From: Marinirhabdus sp963799365 | Lineage (GTDB): Bacteria; Bacteroidota; Bacteroidia; Flavobacteriales; Flavobacteriaceae | NCBI GenBank assembly: GCA_963799365.1 | Contig: CAWCWV010000007.1 | Coordinates: 62,001 to 126,000, forward strand | Length of the DNA stretch: 64,000 bases | Direction: 5' to 3' | Shown here: piece by piece, positions 42,219 to 51,358 of the stretch | Layout: every line of letters starts with the position of its first letter | Position numbering within the stretch: position 1 is the first letter of the stretch | Notes under the pieces: model-generated | Told to the model about the DNA's origin: nothing | What the model saw: only the letters and a program-made list of their open reading frames with translations | Databases searched by the model: none | Translations under genes and position numbers: made by a program

Positions 42219-44450
42219 TTACATTGCCTTTAGTTTAACTTGGTCTTCAAGATTGTTCACCAATAGGTTTTTTGCAATGGTCTGTCTAAATTTTGTAACG
42301 TCGTAAGGTTTTACAATAATATCGTTCATTCCACATTCAAAAATACGGTATCGTATTTCTTCAACTTCAACAGCAGTAAGTGCTATAATAGGTATGGTGG
42401 TATTAAATTTTCTAATTTCCTGAGTGGCTTCAATGCCATTTTTAAGAGGCATATTAATGTCCATTAATACTAAATCGTAGTTGTTTTCTTTAACCATCAA
42501 AATAGCATCTTCTCCATTTTCGGCAATCTCACAAAGTACTTCTTCTTTTTCCAATATCTTTTTCGTTACCATTTGGTTAATATGGTTGTCCTCAACAATT
42601 AAGATGGACTTTTTCGATAATTTGGAAGTGTCCACAATTGGGATGATATTTTCTTCTAGGTCTTTTTGGAGGATGTCAAATAAAAGATTGAAAGTAAATG
42701 TAGTGCCCTTTCCAAGCTGGCTCTCTACTTTAATAGTACTATTTGCCTGCTCTAACAGTTTTTTTACAATGGGGAGGCCCAGTCCAGATCCCTGAAAATC
42801 GCGATTACTTGATTCTATTTGCGAAAATTCATCAAAAATACTGTCTAGTTTATTTTTGGCAATACCAGCGCCAGTATCTTTAATCGTAAATGTAATTAGC
42901 ACTGTTTTTTCACTAGTGTTGGTACTATCTGCAATTACTTGTATTGTTCCGTTTTCAGTAAACTTACAGGCGTTACCAATTAGATTCATTAGTACTTGGG
43001 AAAGACGAACTGAACTGCCTTTAAGTAACTGTGGAATATCATCGGCAATGTGTACATCAATTTCATTTTGGTGCTGCACCCTCATATAATCAAAAGATGA
43101 AACAATTGTGGCTACTAACTCACGTAAATTAAAGGCTACCGCATCATTATTAAATGTATTGCTTTCTACCTTATTCATTTGTAACACGTCATTAATGAGT
43201 GCAAGTAAATAATCTGCCGAAAATTTTAGTGCTTTTAGATCTTTTTCATGTTTTTTTAATTCCTCGTTTTCAAGTAAAATAGTACTTAAACCAATAACTC
43301 CATAGAGTGGGGTGCGAAGTTCGTGACTTACTGTAGAGAAAAATTTGGCTTTTTCTTTTGTGAGGTTGTCACTTTTTTCTTTGGCAAGAAGGTATTCTTT
43401 ATTTTTTACCTGAAGCTTCCTTACCAATTGTTTTCTTCGGCGATAGGCATACCATAGATAGGCAATTATTAAAAGGCCAATTCCCGAAATAAACCATAAA
43501 AAAATATTAGTTCGGCTTTTTGTTAGCATAAGTTCTGCCTGTAACTCATTTTTTAGGCGTGCATCTTCAGCAGTTTTCTGGTATTCTGAAATTTGAAATT
43601 TTGAAGACGCACTTCCAGAAACAGCAGATTGGGCAATTTCTCTATTTTTTAACAGATATTCTTCATAGTTTTCTTTCGCTTCGTAGGCTTCTTTGTATCG
43701 TCCGGTGCTGTAAAAAATATCACTGAGTCCCTTGTAGGAATCTTCTAACTCGGCAGATAAATCATATTCTTCACCAATATTTATTGCTTTTAGATAAGCT
43801 TTTTTGGCTTTTTCAACTTCTTCTTTTTGGGCGTAAAACTTTCCATAGAGATTTTCAATTCCTGCCAAATAGGAAGCGTTTGCATTTTTTCCAAATAATC
43901 GCTCTGCTTTCAGTAAATGGTATAGCCCTCTTTTGTACTTTTTATAATCGAAAGCTGTAATTACAGTATTAAAGTGTGCTTTTGCTAGGCTTAAAGTATC
44001 ATTTATTTTTCTGAAACCATTGATGGATTTCTTGTGGTACTTCATTGCTTTTGTATACCCACCTTTTTCGTAAGAGTATATATTTGCCAAATCCATATAG
44101 GTAATGGCAATTGCAGTATCGTTTTTAGATTCAAGCGCATAGCGCTCAGACTTTTCAAAGTTTTCCTGAGCCATTTTGAAATCTTTCAAAGCCATAAAAT
44201 CGTAGCCCAAAAAGCGATATCCTTTATGTATTAGTGAAGGATCGTTTATTTCGAACGCTTTGTTTAAAATTTTCACGTTCACCTCTATAGACTTTTTATA
44301 ATTTCCAGAAGTATAATAGGTTTCAGAAGAGTCTATTAATTGTTTGAGGGTACGGTTTTCAGAATAAAATATAGTATCTTCTTGCGCCATTGAAGGAATG
44401 GCGTATAGCTGGGTAAGAAAGATAAAGAAGAAAAAAAATAGTTTCTCCAT
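42219..44450 (-). CDS. TPR-containing hybrid histidine kinase / response regulator
   Basis: From the ATG at 44450 the protein has 743 residues; a longer frame would put ten residues before the signal peptide. A signal peptide (FFFIFLTQLYAIPSMAQ) leads to periplasmic TPR repeats (about 30-285), one transmembrane span (about 315-334, LFLWFISGIGLLIIAYLW) and a coiled coil. The HisKA phospho-acceptor is His376 in STVSHELRTPLYG, the ATPase shows NACKFTENG and GSGLGLPIV, and a C-terminal receiver has Asp664 in LVLMDINMP. No separate regulator or DNA-binding domain is visible, so the output is unknown. Confidence 0.92.
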   Translation of the reverse strand: MEKLFFFFFIFLTQLYAIPSMAQEDTIFYSENRTLKQLIDSSETYYTSGNYKKSIEVNVKILNKAFEINDPSLIHKGYRFLGYDFMALKDFKMAQENFEKSERYALESKNDTAIAITYMDLANIYSYEKGGYTKAMKYHKKSINGFRKINDTLSLAKAHFNTVITAFDYKKYKRGLYHLLKAERLFGKNANASYLAGIENLYGKFYAQKEEVEKAKKAYLKAINIGEEYDLSAELEDSYKGLSDIFYSTGRYKEAYEAKENYEEYLLKNREIAQSAVSGSASSKFQISEYQKTAEDARLKNELQAELMLTKSRTNIFLWFISGIGLLIIAYLWYAYRRRKQLVRKLQVKNKEYLLAKEKSDNLTKEKAKFFSTVSHELRTPLYGVIGLSTILLENEELKKHEKDLKALKFSADYLLALINDVLQMNKVESNTFNNDAVAFNLRELVATIVSSFDYMRVQHQNEIDVHIADDIPQLLKGSSVRLSQVLMNLIGNACKFTENGTIQVIADSTNTSEKTVLITFTIKDTGAGIAKNKLDSIFDEFSQIESSNRDFQGSGLGLPIVKKLLEQANSTIKVESQLGKGTTFTFNLLFDILQKDLEENIIPIVDTSKLSKKSILIVEDNHINQMVTKKILEKEEVLCEIAENGEDAILMVKENNYDLVLMDINMPLKNGIEATQEIRKFNTTIPIIALTAVEVEEIRYRIFECGMNDIIVKPYDVTKFRQTIAKNLLVNNLEDQVKLKAM

Positions 44451-44548
44451 TAATAATTTAAGTAGGTTTGGGGGGTGCAAGATACTAATTTTGAATGAAA
44501 TCTATAAAATTGCCCGTCCACATTAACGATTAAAGTATAAGGCATAGT

Positions 44549-45688
44549 ATGTTAACTAGTAAATTACCCAACATTACCACGAGCATTTTTAGTGTAATGA
44601 GCAAGATGGCGGCAGATTTTAACGCCATAAATCTCTCTCAAGGATTCCCTAATTTTGAAAGTGATCCCAAATTAATTAAATTAGTGACGAAGGCAATGAA
44701 AGAAGGTCACAATCAGTACGCCCCAATGCCTGGAGATCTGCAATTGCGTGAACGTATTTCTGAAACAATAAAACAACTTCATGGAAAACACTACCGCCCG
44801 GATACCGAAATAACAATAACCGCTGGCGCAACCCAAGCTATTTTTACAGCAATTGCAGCAACCATACAAAAAAACGATGAGGTGCTCATTTTTACGCCTG
44901 CTTACGATTGTTATGAGCCTTCGGTAGTATTATTTGGTGGAAAGGTTATCCCTATACAATTAACCCCACCTTTTTACAAACCAGATTGGGACATTGTAAA
45001 ATCTAAAATTTCTACCAGGACCAAAATGATTATGGTAAACAGCCCGCACAATCCCAGCGGAATGCTTTTTACTGAAGATGATATGCTTCAATTACAAATA
45101 ATTGCCGAAGAAAATAACCTGCTAGTAGTTAGTGACGAAGTGTATGAGCATATTATTTTTGACGGACAAGTGCATCACAGTGCTGCTAAATTTAAAGCCC
45201 TTGCTGCACGATCATTTATTACTGCGTCTTTTGGGAAAACATTTCATAATACCGGTTGGAAATTAGGTTACTGCCTGGCTCCTGAAAACCTAATGACAGA
45301 ATTTAAAAAAGTACATCAATACAATGTATTCTGTGTTAATACTCCTGTGCAAAAGGCTTTGGCTATTTATTTAGAAACACCGTCTCACTATCTCCAACTT
45401 GGAAGTTTTTACCAACAAAAGCGAGATTACTTTAATTCATTGCTGAAAGATTCACGGTTTAAAATTATTCCATCCAAAGGCACTTATTTTCAGTTGTTGG
45501 AGTTTTCGGAAATTACTGATGAAAACGATGTAGCATTCGCAGAAAGATTAACTAAAAAGTATGGTATTGCGACCATTCCTACTTCAGTATTTAATACTGA
45601 AAAGCAAGATTTTAAACAACTACGTGTATGTTTCGCCAAAACCGAAAATACGCTAAAACAAGCTGCAGAAATTTTAAATACAATTTAA
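44549..45688 (+). CDS. Methionine aminotransferase-type PLP aminotransferase
   Basis: The 379-residue class I aminotransferase begins with NITTSIFSVMSKMAADFNAINLSQGFPNF, the pattern of YbdL/kynurenine-aminotransferase-like enzymes. The PLP lysine is Lys230 in SFGKTFHNTGWKLGY; NSPHNPSG and DEVYEHIIFDG are other landmarks. It transfers the amino group of methionine (or glutamine) to a 2-oxoacid. The omega-amidase on the far side of katG is its usual metabolic partner. It is divergent from the histidine kinase. Confidence 0.85.
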   Translation: MLTSKLPNITTSIFSVMSKMAADFNAINLSQGFPNFESDPKLIKLVTKAMKEGHNQYAPMPGDLQLRERISETIKQLHGKHYRPDTEITITAGATQAIFTAIAATIQKNDEVLIFTPAYDCYEPSVVLFGGKVIPIQLTPPFYKPDWDIVKSKISTRTKMIMVNSPHNPSGMLFTEDDMLQLQIIAEENNLLVVSDEVYEHIIFDGQVHHSAAKFKALAARSFITASFGKTFHNTGWKLGYCLAPENLMTEFKKVHQYNVFCVNTPVQKALAIYLETPSHYLQLGSFYQQKRDYFNSLLKDSRFKIIPSKGTYFQLLEFSEITDENDVAFAERLTKKYGIATIPTSVFNTEKQDFKQLRVCFAKTENTLKQAAEILNTI

Positions 45689-45831
45689 ATAAGTTATTTA
45701 TTGGGTTTCAAACTATAAGTTTTGTCAATCCTAAAATGAGCACAACCGATAGCATTTTAATCCATTGCTGTTTTTAATTTGTATTTTTAGTTTTCAGAAA
45801 AAATTTAAAATTTTAATTAAAACATAGTTAT

Positions 45832-48054
45832 ATGGATACTAAAGGTGAAGCGTGGGAAATTAATGATGGTGGTGCAGGAAAATGCCCTTATTTTGGAAAC
45901 GTTCAAGGGCATTCTGCAGGAAATGGAACTACAAACCAGCAATGGTGGCCCAACAAATTAAAGTTAAATATTCTTAGACAAAACGATAAAAAGTCTGACC
46001 CCATGGGAGAAGATTTTGATTACGCAAAAGAATTTGCGAGTTTAGACTTTGCCGCATTAAAACAAGATGTTTTGAATTTAATGACAGATTCACAAGATTG
46101 GTGGCCAGCAGATTATGGACATTATGGCGGATTGTTTATTAGAATGGCGTGGCACAGTGCAGGAACGTATCGCGTTACTGATGGTCGTGGTGGTGGAAAC
46201 ACCGGAAACCAACGCTTTGCACCTCTAAATAGTTGGCCAGATAATGGAAACTTAGACAAGGCACGTTTACTACTGTGGCCTATTAAACAAAAGTACGGAA
46301 GGAAAATTTCCTGGGGAGATTTAATGGTCTTAACAGGTAATTGTGCGCTTGAATCTATGGGCTTTAAAACTTTTGGCTTCGCCGGAGGTAGAGAAGATAT
46401 ATGGGAGCCAGAGCAAGATGTTTATTGGGGATCTGAGTCGGAATGGATGGGTAATGAAGCTCGCTACGAAGATGGGGATCTTGAAAAACCATTGGCAGCA
46501 GCACATATGGGATTAATTTACGTAAACCCAGAAGGCCCTAATGGAAAGCCAGATCCGCTGGGTTCTGCACATGATATTAGAGAAACCTTTGGACGTATGG
46601 CAATGAATGATGAAGAAACTGTTGCATTGGTAGCTGGTGGGCACACGTTCGGGAAAGCACACGGTGCCGGAGATGCCGAAAAATACGTAGGCGTTGAGCC
46701 TGAAGGAGCAGGAATTGAAAATCTGGGCCAGGGTTGGATGAATACTATGGGAACAGGTCATGGAGACGATACCATTACAAGTGGACTGGAAGGCGCCTGG
46801 ACACCTAATCCAATTAAATGGGATCATGACTATTTTGACGTGCTTTTGAATTATGATTGGGAATTAACAAAAAGCCCGGCAGGCGCACATCAATGGCGAC
46901 CTACAGATGCTTCAAACGCTAGGAAAGCACCTCGAGCTCATGACCCATCAAAAACACAAGATTTAATGATGTCAACGGCAGATATTGCGTTAAAAATGGA
47001 TCCTGCATATTTAAAAATTTCAAATCATTTTCATAAAGATCACGCTGCTTTTGAAGATGCTTTTGCACGGGCATGGTACAAATTAACACATCGTGATATG
47101 GGACCTGTTTCAAGATATTTGGGACCTGAAGTGCCAAAAGAAGAATTACTATGGCAAGACCCAATTTCAGAGGCTACTGTTTCAACGATTGGAGATAGCG
47201 ATGTGGTTTCTTTGAAGAAAAATATTTCAGATTCAGGATTGTCTATTTCTCAATTAGTAACTACTGCTTGGGCTTCGGCATCGACCTACCGAAATAGCGA
47301 TATGCGAGGGGGAGCTAATGGGGCACGTATTCGTCTGGAACCTATGAAAAGCTGGGAAGTAAATTCGGGAGTTTCAGAAGTGTTGGATGTCTTGGAAGGT
47401 ATTCAAATAGATTTCAATAAAAATAACACTAATAAAAAAGTGTCATTAGCAGATATTATTGTGCTAGGAGGAAATGTGGGTGTGGAGCAAGCCGCAAAAA
47501 AAGCGGGTCACAACCTTACGGTCCCTTTTAATGCAGGAAGAGGCGATGCAACACAAGAACAAACCGATGTTGATTCTTTTTCACATTTAGAACCTGTTGC
47601 AGATGGCTTCAGAAATTATTTAAAAGACAAACAAGAAATTTCGCCAGAAGAATTATTGATAGACAGAGCCAATTTAATGACGCTTACAGTGCCAGAGATG
47701 ACGGTCCTTCTAGGAGGAATGCGCGTATTGGGCGCAAATTATGATGGTTCTTCGTATGGAGTCTTTACCAAGAACAAAGGCGCTTTAACAAACGATTTCT
47801 TTGTAAACCTATTAAATTTGAAATCTACGTGGAAAGCAACTTCTGCTGATGACCAGGTATTTGCCGGGCGTGATCGAAAAACAGGCGACATAACCTGGAC
47901 CGGAACGCGAACCGATCTTATTATTGGTTCAAATAGCGAATTACGAGCGGTGGCTGAAGTATATGGATGCGAAGATGGAAAAGATAAATTTGTAAAAGAC
48001 TTTGTCGCTGCTTGGCATAAAGTAATGAACTTAGATCGTTTTGATTTGAATTAA
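45832..48054 (+). CDS. katG: Catalase-peroxidase
   Basis: This 740-residue heme enzyme removes hydrogen peroxide as catalase and peroxidase. The distal site is RMAWHSAGTYR (Arg104, Trp107, His108), and the proximal heme ligand is His271 in VAGGHTFGKAHGAG. The Met256-Tyr230-Trp107 adduct that catalase activity needs is present (GRMAMND, MGLIYVNPEG). The two-domain length is normal. There is no signal peptide. Gene order katG-ankyrin is known in other bacteria. No obvious OxyR or PerR site was recognised upstream. Confidence 0.96.
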   Translation: MDTKGEAWEINDGGAGKCPYFGNVQGHSAGNGTTNQQWWPNKLKLNILRQNDKKSDPMGEDFDYAKEFASLDFAALKQDVLNLMTDSQDWWPADYGHYGGLFIRMAWHSAGTYRVTDGRGGGNTGNQRFAPLNSWPDNGNLDKARLLLWPIKQKYGRKISWGDLMVLTGNCALESMGFKTFGFAGGREDIWEPEQDVYWGSESEWMGNEARYEDGDLEKPLAAAHMGLIYVNPEGPNGKPDPLGSAHDIRETFGRMAMNDEETVALVAGGHTFGKAHGAGDAEKYVGVEPEGAGIENLGQGWMNTMGTGHGDDTITSGLEGAWTPNPIKWDHDYFDVLLNYDWELTKSPAGAHQWRPTDASNARKAPRAHDPSKTQDLMMSTADIALKMDPAYLKISNHFHKDHAAFEDAFARAWYKLTHRDMGPVSRYLGPEVPKEELLWQDPISEATVSTIGDSDVVSLKKNISDSGLSISQLVTTAWASASTYRNSDMRGGANGARIRLEPMKSWEVNSGVSEVLDVLEGIQIDFNKNNTNKKVSLADIIVLGGNVGVEQAAKKAGHNLTVPFNAGRGDATQEQTDVDSFSHLEPVADGFRNYLKDKQEISPEELLIDRANLMTLTVPEMTVLLGGMRVLGANYDGSSYGVFTKNKGALTNDFFVNLLNLKSTWKATSADDQVFAGRDRKTGDITWTGTRTDLIIGSNSELRAVAEVYGCEDGKDKFVKDFVAAWHKVMNLDRFDLN

Positions 48055-48090
48055 ATTTCATTCAAGGTAAAACACCTTTTAAAATTCTAT

Positions 48091-48123
48091 CAAAGCAACA
48101 CAACTTGTGTTGCTTTGTTTTTT
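48091..48123 (+). terminator. Terminator between katG and the ankyrin gene
   Basis: CAAAGCAACACA (48091-48102) pairs with TGTGTTGCTTTG (48106-48117) over a 3-base loop and is followed by a T-run. The ankyrin gene therefore depends on read-through or its own promoter. Confidence 0.7.
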
Positions 48124-48146
48124 ATATTTATAATAATAAAAAGCCT

Positions 48147-48617
48147 ATGGAAATTTCAGAATTATTTAATGCTATTAGAAATGAAGAGGTAGCAACTGTA
48201 AGCCATTTACTGAGGGAAAATCCATCGTGGGTAAACGAAAAAGATGCGCGCGGAAGCACTCCGTTGTTACTAGCTACCTATTACGGTTTTGAAGAAATTG
48301 CCAAAGAAATCCTGAAACATCCTCAAGACATCAATACTCAGGACGCAAGTGGTAATACTGCGCTTATGGGTGTGTGTTTTAAAGGATACGATAGCATAGC
48401 AACATTGCTCTTAAAACACAAAGCCAAAGTAAACATTACCAATTTTAACGGAGCCACTGCTCTTATTTTTGCAGCAACTTTCAAACAAGTGGAAATCATA
48501 AAAATGTTATTAGAAAATGATGCCGATACAACTATAAAAGACGATCGAGGTAACACTGCCTTAGACCATGCGAAAATGCAGGGATTAACCGCGGTTATTG
48601 AGGTTTTGGAGAACTAG
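48147..48617 (+). CDS. Ankyrin-repeat protein downstream of katG
   Basis: From the ATG at 48147 the protein has 156 residues and begins MEISELFNAIRNEEVATVSHLL. The longer frame uses TTG within the terminator and is rejected. It has about four ankyrin repeats (GSTPLLLATYYGFEEIAK, GNTALMGVCFKGYDSIA, GATALIFAATFKQVEII, GNTALDHAKMQGL). In Pseudomonas aeruginosa the ankyrin protein AnkB, next to katB, is needed for full catalase activity, so a helper role is suggested by position only. No signal peptide is present. Confidence 0.85.
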   Translation: MEISELFNAIRNEEVATVSHLLRENPSWVNEKDARGSTPLLLATYYGFEEIAKEILKHPQDINTQDASGNTALMGVCFKGYDSIATLLLKHKAKVNITNFNGATALIFAATFKQVEIIKMLLENDADTTIKDDRGNTALDHAKMQGLTAVIEVLEN

Positions 48618-48880
48618 TCATTCCGAACGAGGCACGAGGAGGAATCGCATTCGAGTAAGCAGATTCCATTTTATTTTCGGATGTAGCAAGTTGTGCGATC
48701 TCTCACTTCGTTTCGAGATGACTGCAATCGTCATTTCGACGCTAGGAGAAATTGCATCTGAGTAAGCAAGCTTAATTTATTTTTGGACGTAGCAAGATGT
48801 GTGACCTCTCCTGCGGTCGAGGTGACTAAAGCGTCATTCCGAATGAGGTACGAGGAGGAATCGCATATGAGTAAGCATAT
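48617..48880. repeat. Two and a part copies of the dispersed long-hairpin repeat
   Basis: Copy one spans 48617-48722, copy two 48730-48826, and a truncated third starts at 48833. Each full copy starts with GTCATTTCGA or GTCATTCCGA and ends with its near-complement (TCGAGATGAC, TCGAGGTGAC). The middle carries GAGTAAGCA. This fills the gap of about 305 bases before the omega-amidase gene; nothing else is recognised there. Confidence 0.8.
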
Positions 48881-48922
48881 AGAAACAATTGTTAAGGTCA
48901 AAAAAAATACAAAACTGAAACC

Positions 48923-49705
48923 GTGAAACAAGAAACCCTAAAAATAACCATCATACAATCACAGCTGCATTGGGAAGACCCCGAAGCTAACCGTGCTATG
49001 TTTGAAGAGAAAATCAGGAATGTGAAGGAAGAGACAGACCTTATTATCCTGCCCGAAATGTTCACAACTGGTTTCACCATGAATGCCGAACCCAATGCAG
49101 AAGGAGAAACTGGTTTAACATTGCCTTGGCTAAAAAAACTCGCCAAGACTAAAAACTGCGCCATTACTGGGAGCATTATTATAAGAGAGAATGGTTTGTT
49201 TTATAATAGGCTCTACTTTGTAACTGAAGAAGGAATTGTTGAAACTTACGATAAAAAACACACCTTCACCTTGGCTGGAGAGCATAAAATTTTTACTGCT
49301 GGCACTATAAAAACTATTATTGAGTACAAGGGATGGCGTATTTGCCCGTTAATTTGTTACGACCTGCGTTTTCCCGTCTGGGCAAGAAATGCAGAAGATT
49401 ATGATCTATTATTATATGTTGCCAATTGGCCCGAAACAAGAACTTCGGCATGGGATGCACTCTTGAAAGCCCGTGCAATTGAAAATATGAGTTATTGTAT
49501 AGGTGTAAATCGTATTGGGCTGGATGGAAACGCTTATAACTATATTGGGCATAGTGCTGGTTATGATGTGCTAGGGAAGCACATTTCAACTCAAGATTTT
49601 GAAACTGAATTTGTAGAAACTATATTATTGTCTAAAAAACACATTGAAGACAATAGAAGTCACCTTCAGTTTTTAAACGATCGGGATGCTTTCAATTTAA
49701 AATAA
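48923..49705 (+). CDS. Omega-amidase / nitrilase superfamily hydrolase (YafV/NIT2-like)
   Basis: The 260-residue protein has the nitrilase catalytic triad: Glu45 in ILPEMFTTGF, Lys111 in TYDKKHTF, and Cys145 in LICYDLRFP. Omega-amidases deaminate 2-oxoglutaramate and 2-oxosuccinamate, products of glutamine and asparagine transaminases. With the methionine aminotransferase 3 kb away it can form the glutamine transaminase-omega-amidase pathway, which salvages methionine. The start is GTG. Its last 14 bases overlap the convergent lipoprotein gene. The repeat array before it leaves about 40 bases for its promoter. Confidence 0.85.
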   Translation: MKQETLKITIIQSQLHWEDPEANRAMFEEKIRNVKEETDLIILPEMFTTGFTMNAEPNAEGETGLTLPWLKKLAKTKNCAITGSIIIRENGLFYNRLYFVTEEGIVETYDKKHTFTLAGEHKIFTAGTIKTIIEYKGWRICPLICYDLRFPVWARNAEDYDLLLYVANWPETRTSAWDALLKARAIENMSYCIGVNRIGLDGNAYNYIGHSAGYDVLGKHISTQDFETEFVETILLSKKHIEDNRSHLQFLNDRDAFNLK

Positions 49706-51335
49706 AGGTTTCTGGCAGGCTCCAATTGGCTCTTACTTCAATCTTTCTGCCGTAATACAAAATACGTTCGGGTTGTAGACGCTCCAAGAAACTACCTGTA
49801 TCCCACAATTGATTGTTATTCGTGTCAAAAATGATTCGGATGTAGTAAAATCCTGGATCAATATAGTCGAAGTTAACCGGTTTGTTTTCCAATATCCTTT
49901 GGGTGCGTACTATTTTAAACTTATCGTTTACAAGTTCTATAATTAATGGGAATTCTTTTGCATTTTGTAAGCTAAGCGAAATACTACCATAGTCATCTTC
50001 GGCCTTTGTTTTTACCGAATATCTCAGGGTGTCATTGGTGGCTTCAAAAAAATCTGTAAATGCTCCCGGGAGTGCCGTTATATTGTATCGCTGGTCTGGC
50101 TTTCTTTCAAATATAATTTTAGTTCTGTTATATAAACTGTCTCTTCTTGCGATTACTGGAACCGCTATGGAATCTTTGTCTAAAATATTTATAAGCGTTT
50201 CATCTATAGTAATTAAAGGGGTGTTAAACTGAAGTTGAAAAGTATCCCTAGGCGTAAGTGTTCCGCTTTTAACAATACTAATTTTAAGGGAGTCTGCGAA
50301 CAAGTTTTTTATATTTACTTCAAGCGTGTCTATGCTGGCTCTGTTTTTTACGATATACAATAAAGAGTCTGTCACATCACTATCGAAAGCTGGTTTGTAC
50401 CAATAGTGCAAAGTGTCTTTCTCGGCATTGCGATAGGTGATGGCCTTAAAATCTTCAGGTAGGGTTGAAATGGGTTCCAAAACCAAGCTGTCTATGTTGC
50501 CTTCATACCCAAAAATAAATTCATTTTTGCTTATCTGTGCAGGCCGGGCCATTTTATAATCCAGTGTTTCCTTAAAAAGGGTAATGGTGTAGGTGCTGTC
50601 TGTTGGAAGAGCAATAGTATCCCGTACAAAACCAATTTTATCATTTCTTGGCTGAAAGATATAATCGTTGTTTTTTTCTTGAAGTCCAACTAATAAATAC
50701 CTACCCGCTTTTAAATTGGTAAACTGAAAAGTACCTGTGCTATCTTGTGTCGTAGTTATATAAGTAGGTTTTTTGCTGAAAATGACAGAGTCTGTAAATG
50801 TCTCGTTCAATTCATACAAAAGTACACTTGCGGGATTTTCAGCTTTAGGGAGCAATGCATCTTTAATAGTTCCATTAAGTTGAAGACTATCTATATAACT
50901 CCCAGTAGAAAATACATATTTAAAATATGGAAATTCAATTCCTTCATTATTATCTACAATACTATTTCCAAAATTGAATGAGTAGGTAGTGTTTTCTTTC
51001 AAGGTATCCAAGATCTTAATCCGAAGCTGTTTAGAGGTATTAAGCGGGGTGATAATGGGTTGATATTCCAACGGGGGAGAAACAATCAGGTTTTTTTGAA
51101 TATCTATTAGTTTTATATATTCGTCAAAATAAATACGTATTTCATTGCCTTCAAAGTTAGTGGAATAATTTTCTGGCGTGCTTTTCACAATACCGGGAGC
51201 GAGGGTGTCTTTTAATCCGCCAGACGGACTGCCGCGTTTGGCACAATCTACAAAAGACAATGCAAACAATAAGGCAATAGGAATGTAAAGCAACCTATGT
51301 CTAATTGGATATAATATATTTCTTAGTTTTTTCAA
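49692..51335 (-). CDS. Ig-like domain-containing lipoprotein (Bacteroidota Big_5 type)
   Basis: The 547-residue protein has an N-terminal hydrophobic signal and a cysteine (LSFVDC, about residue 32) suitable for lipidation. CAKRGSPSGGLKDTLAPGIVKSTPENYSTNF, a standard opening of this family, is quoted in part (GSPSGGLKDTLAP). The rest is beta-rich with FDEYIKLIDIQKNLIVSPP-like Ig domains and a C-terminal FDTNNNQLWDTGSF. It starts 23 bases after comF and is probably cotranscribed. The function is unknown. The stop overlaps the end of the convergent omega-amidase gene. Confidence 0.8.
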   Translation of the reverse strand: MKKLRNILYPIRHRLLYIPIALLFALSFVDCAKRGSPSGGLKDTLAPGIVKSTPENYSTNFEGNEIRIYFDEYIKLIDIQKNLIVSPPLEYQPIITPLNTSKQLRIKILDTLKENTTYSFNFGNSIVDNNEGIEFPYFKYVFSTGSYIDSLQLNGTIKDALLPKAENPASVLLYELNETFTDSVIFSKKPTYITTTQDSTGTFQFTNLKAGRYLLVGLQEKNNDYIFQPRNDKIGFVRDTIALPTDSTYTITLFKETLDYKMARPAQISKNEFIFGYEGNIDSLVLEPISTLPEDFKAITYRNAEKDTLHYWYKPAFDSDVTDSLLYIVKNRASIDTLEVNIKNLFADSLKISIVKSGTLTPRDTFQLQFNTPLITIDETLINILDKDSIAVPVIARRDSLYNRTKIIFERKPDQRYNITALPGAFTDFFEATNDTLRYSVKTKAEDDYGSISLSLQNAKEFPLIIELVNDKFKIVRTQRILENKPVNFDYIDPGFYYIRIIFDTNNNQLWDTGSFLERLQPERILYYGRKIEVRANWSLPETFILN

Positions 51336-51358
51336 GGTGGTAAAAATAGCAAGATTTT

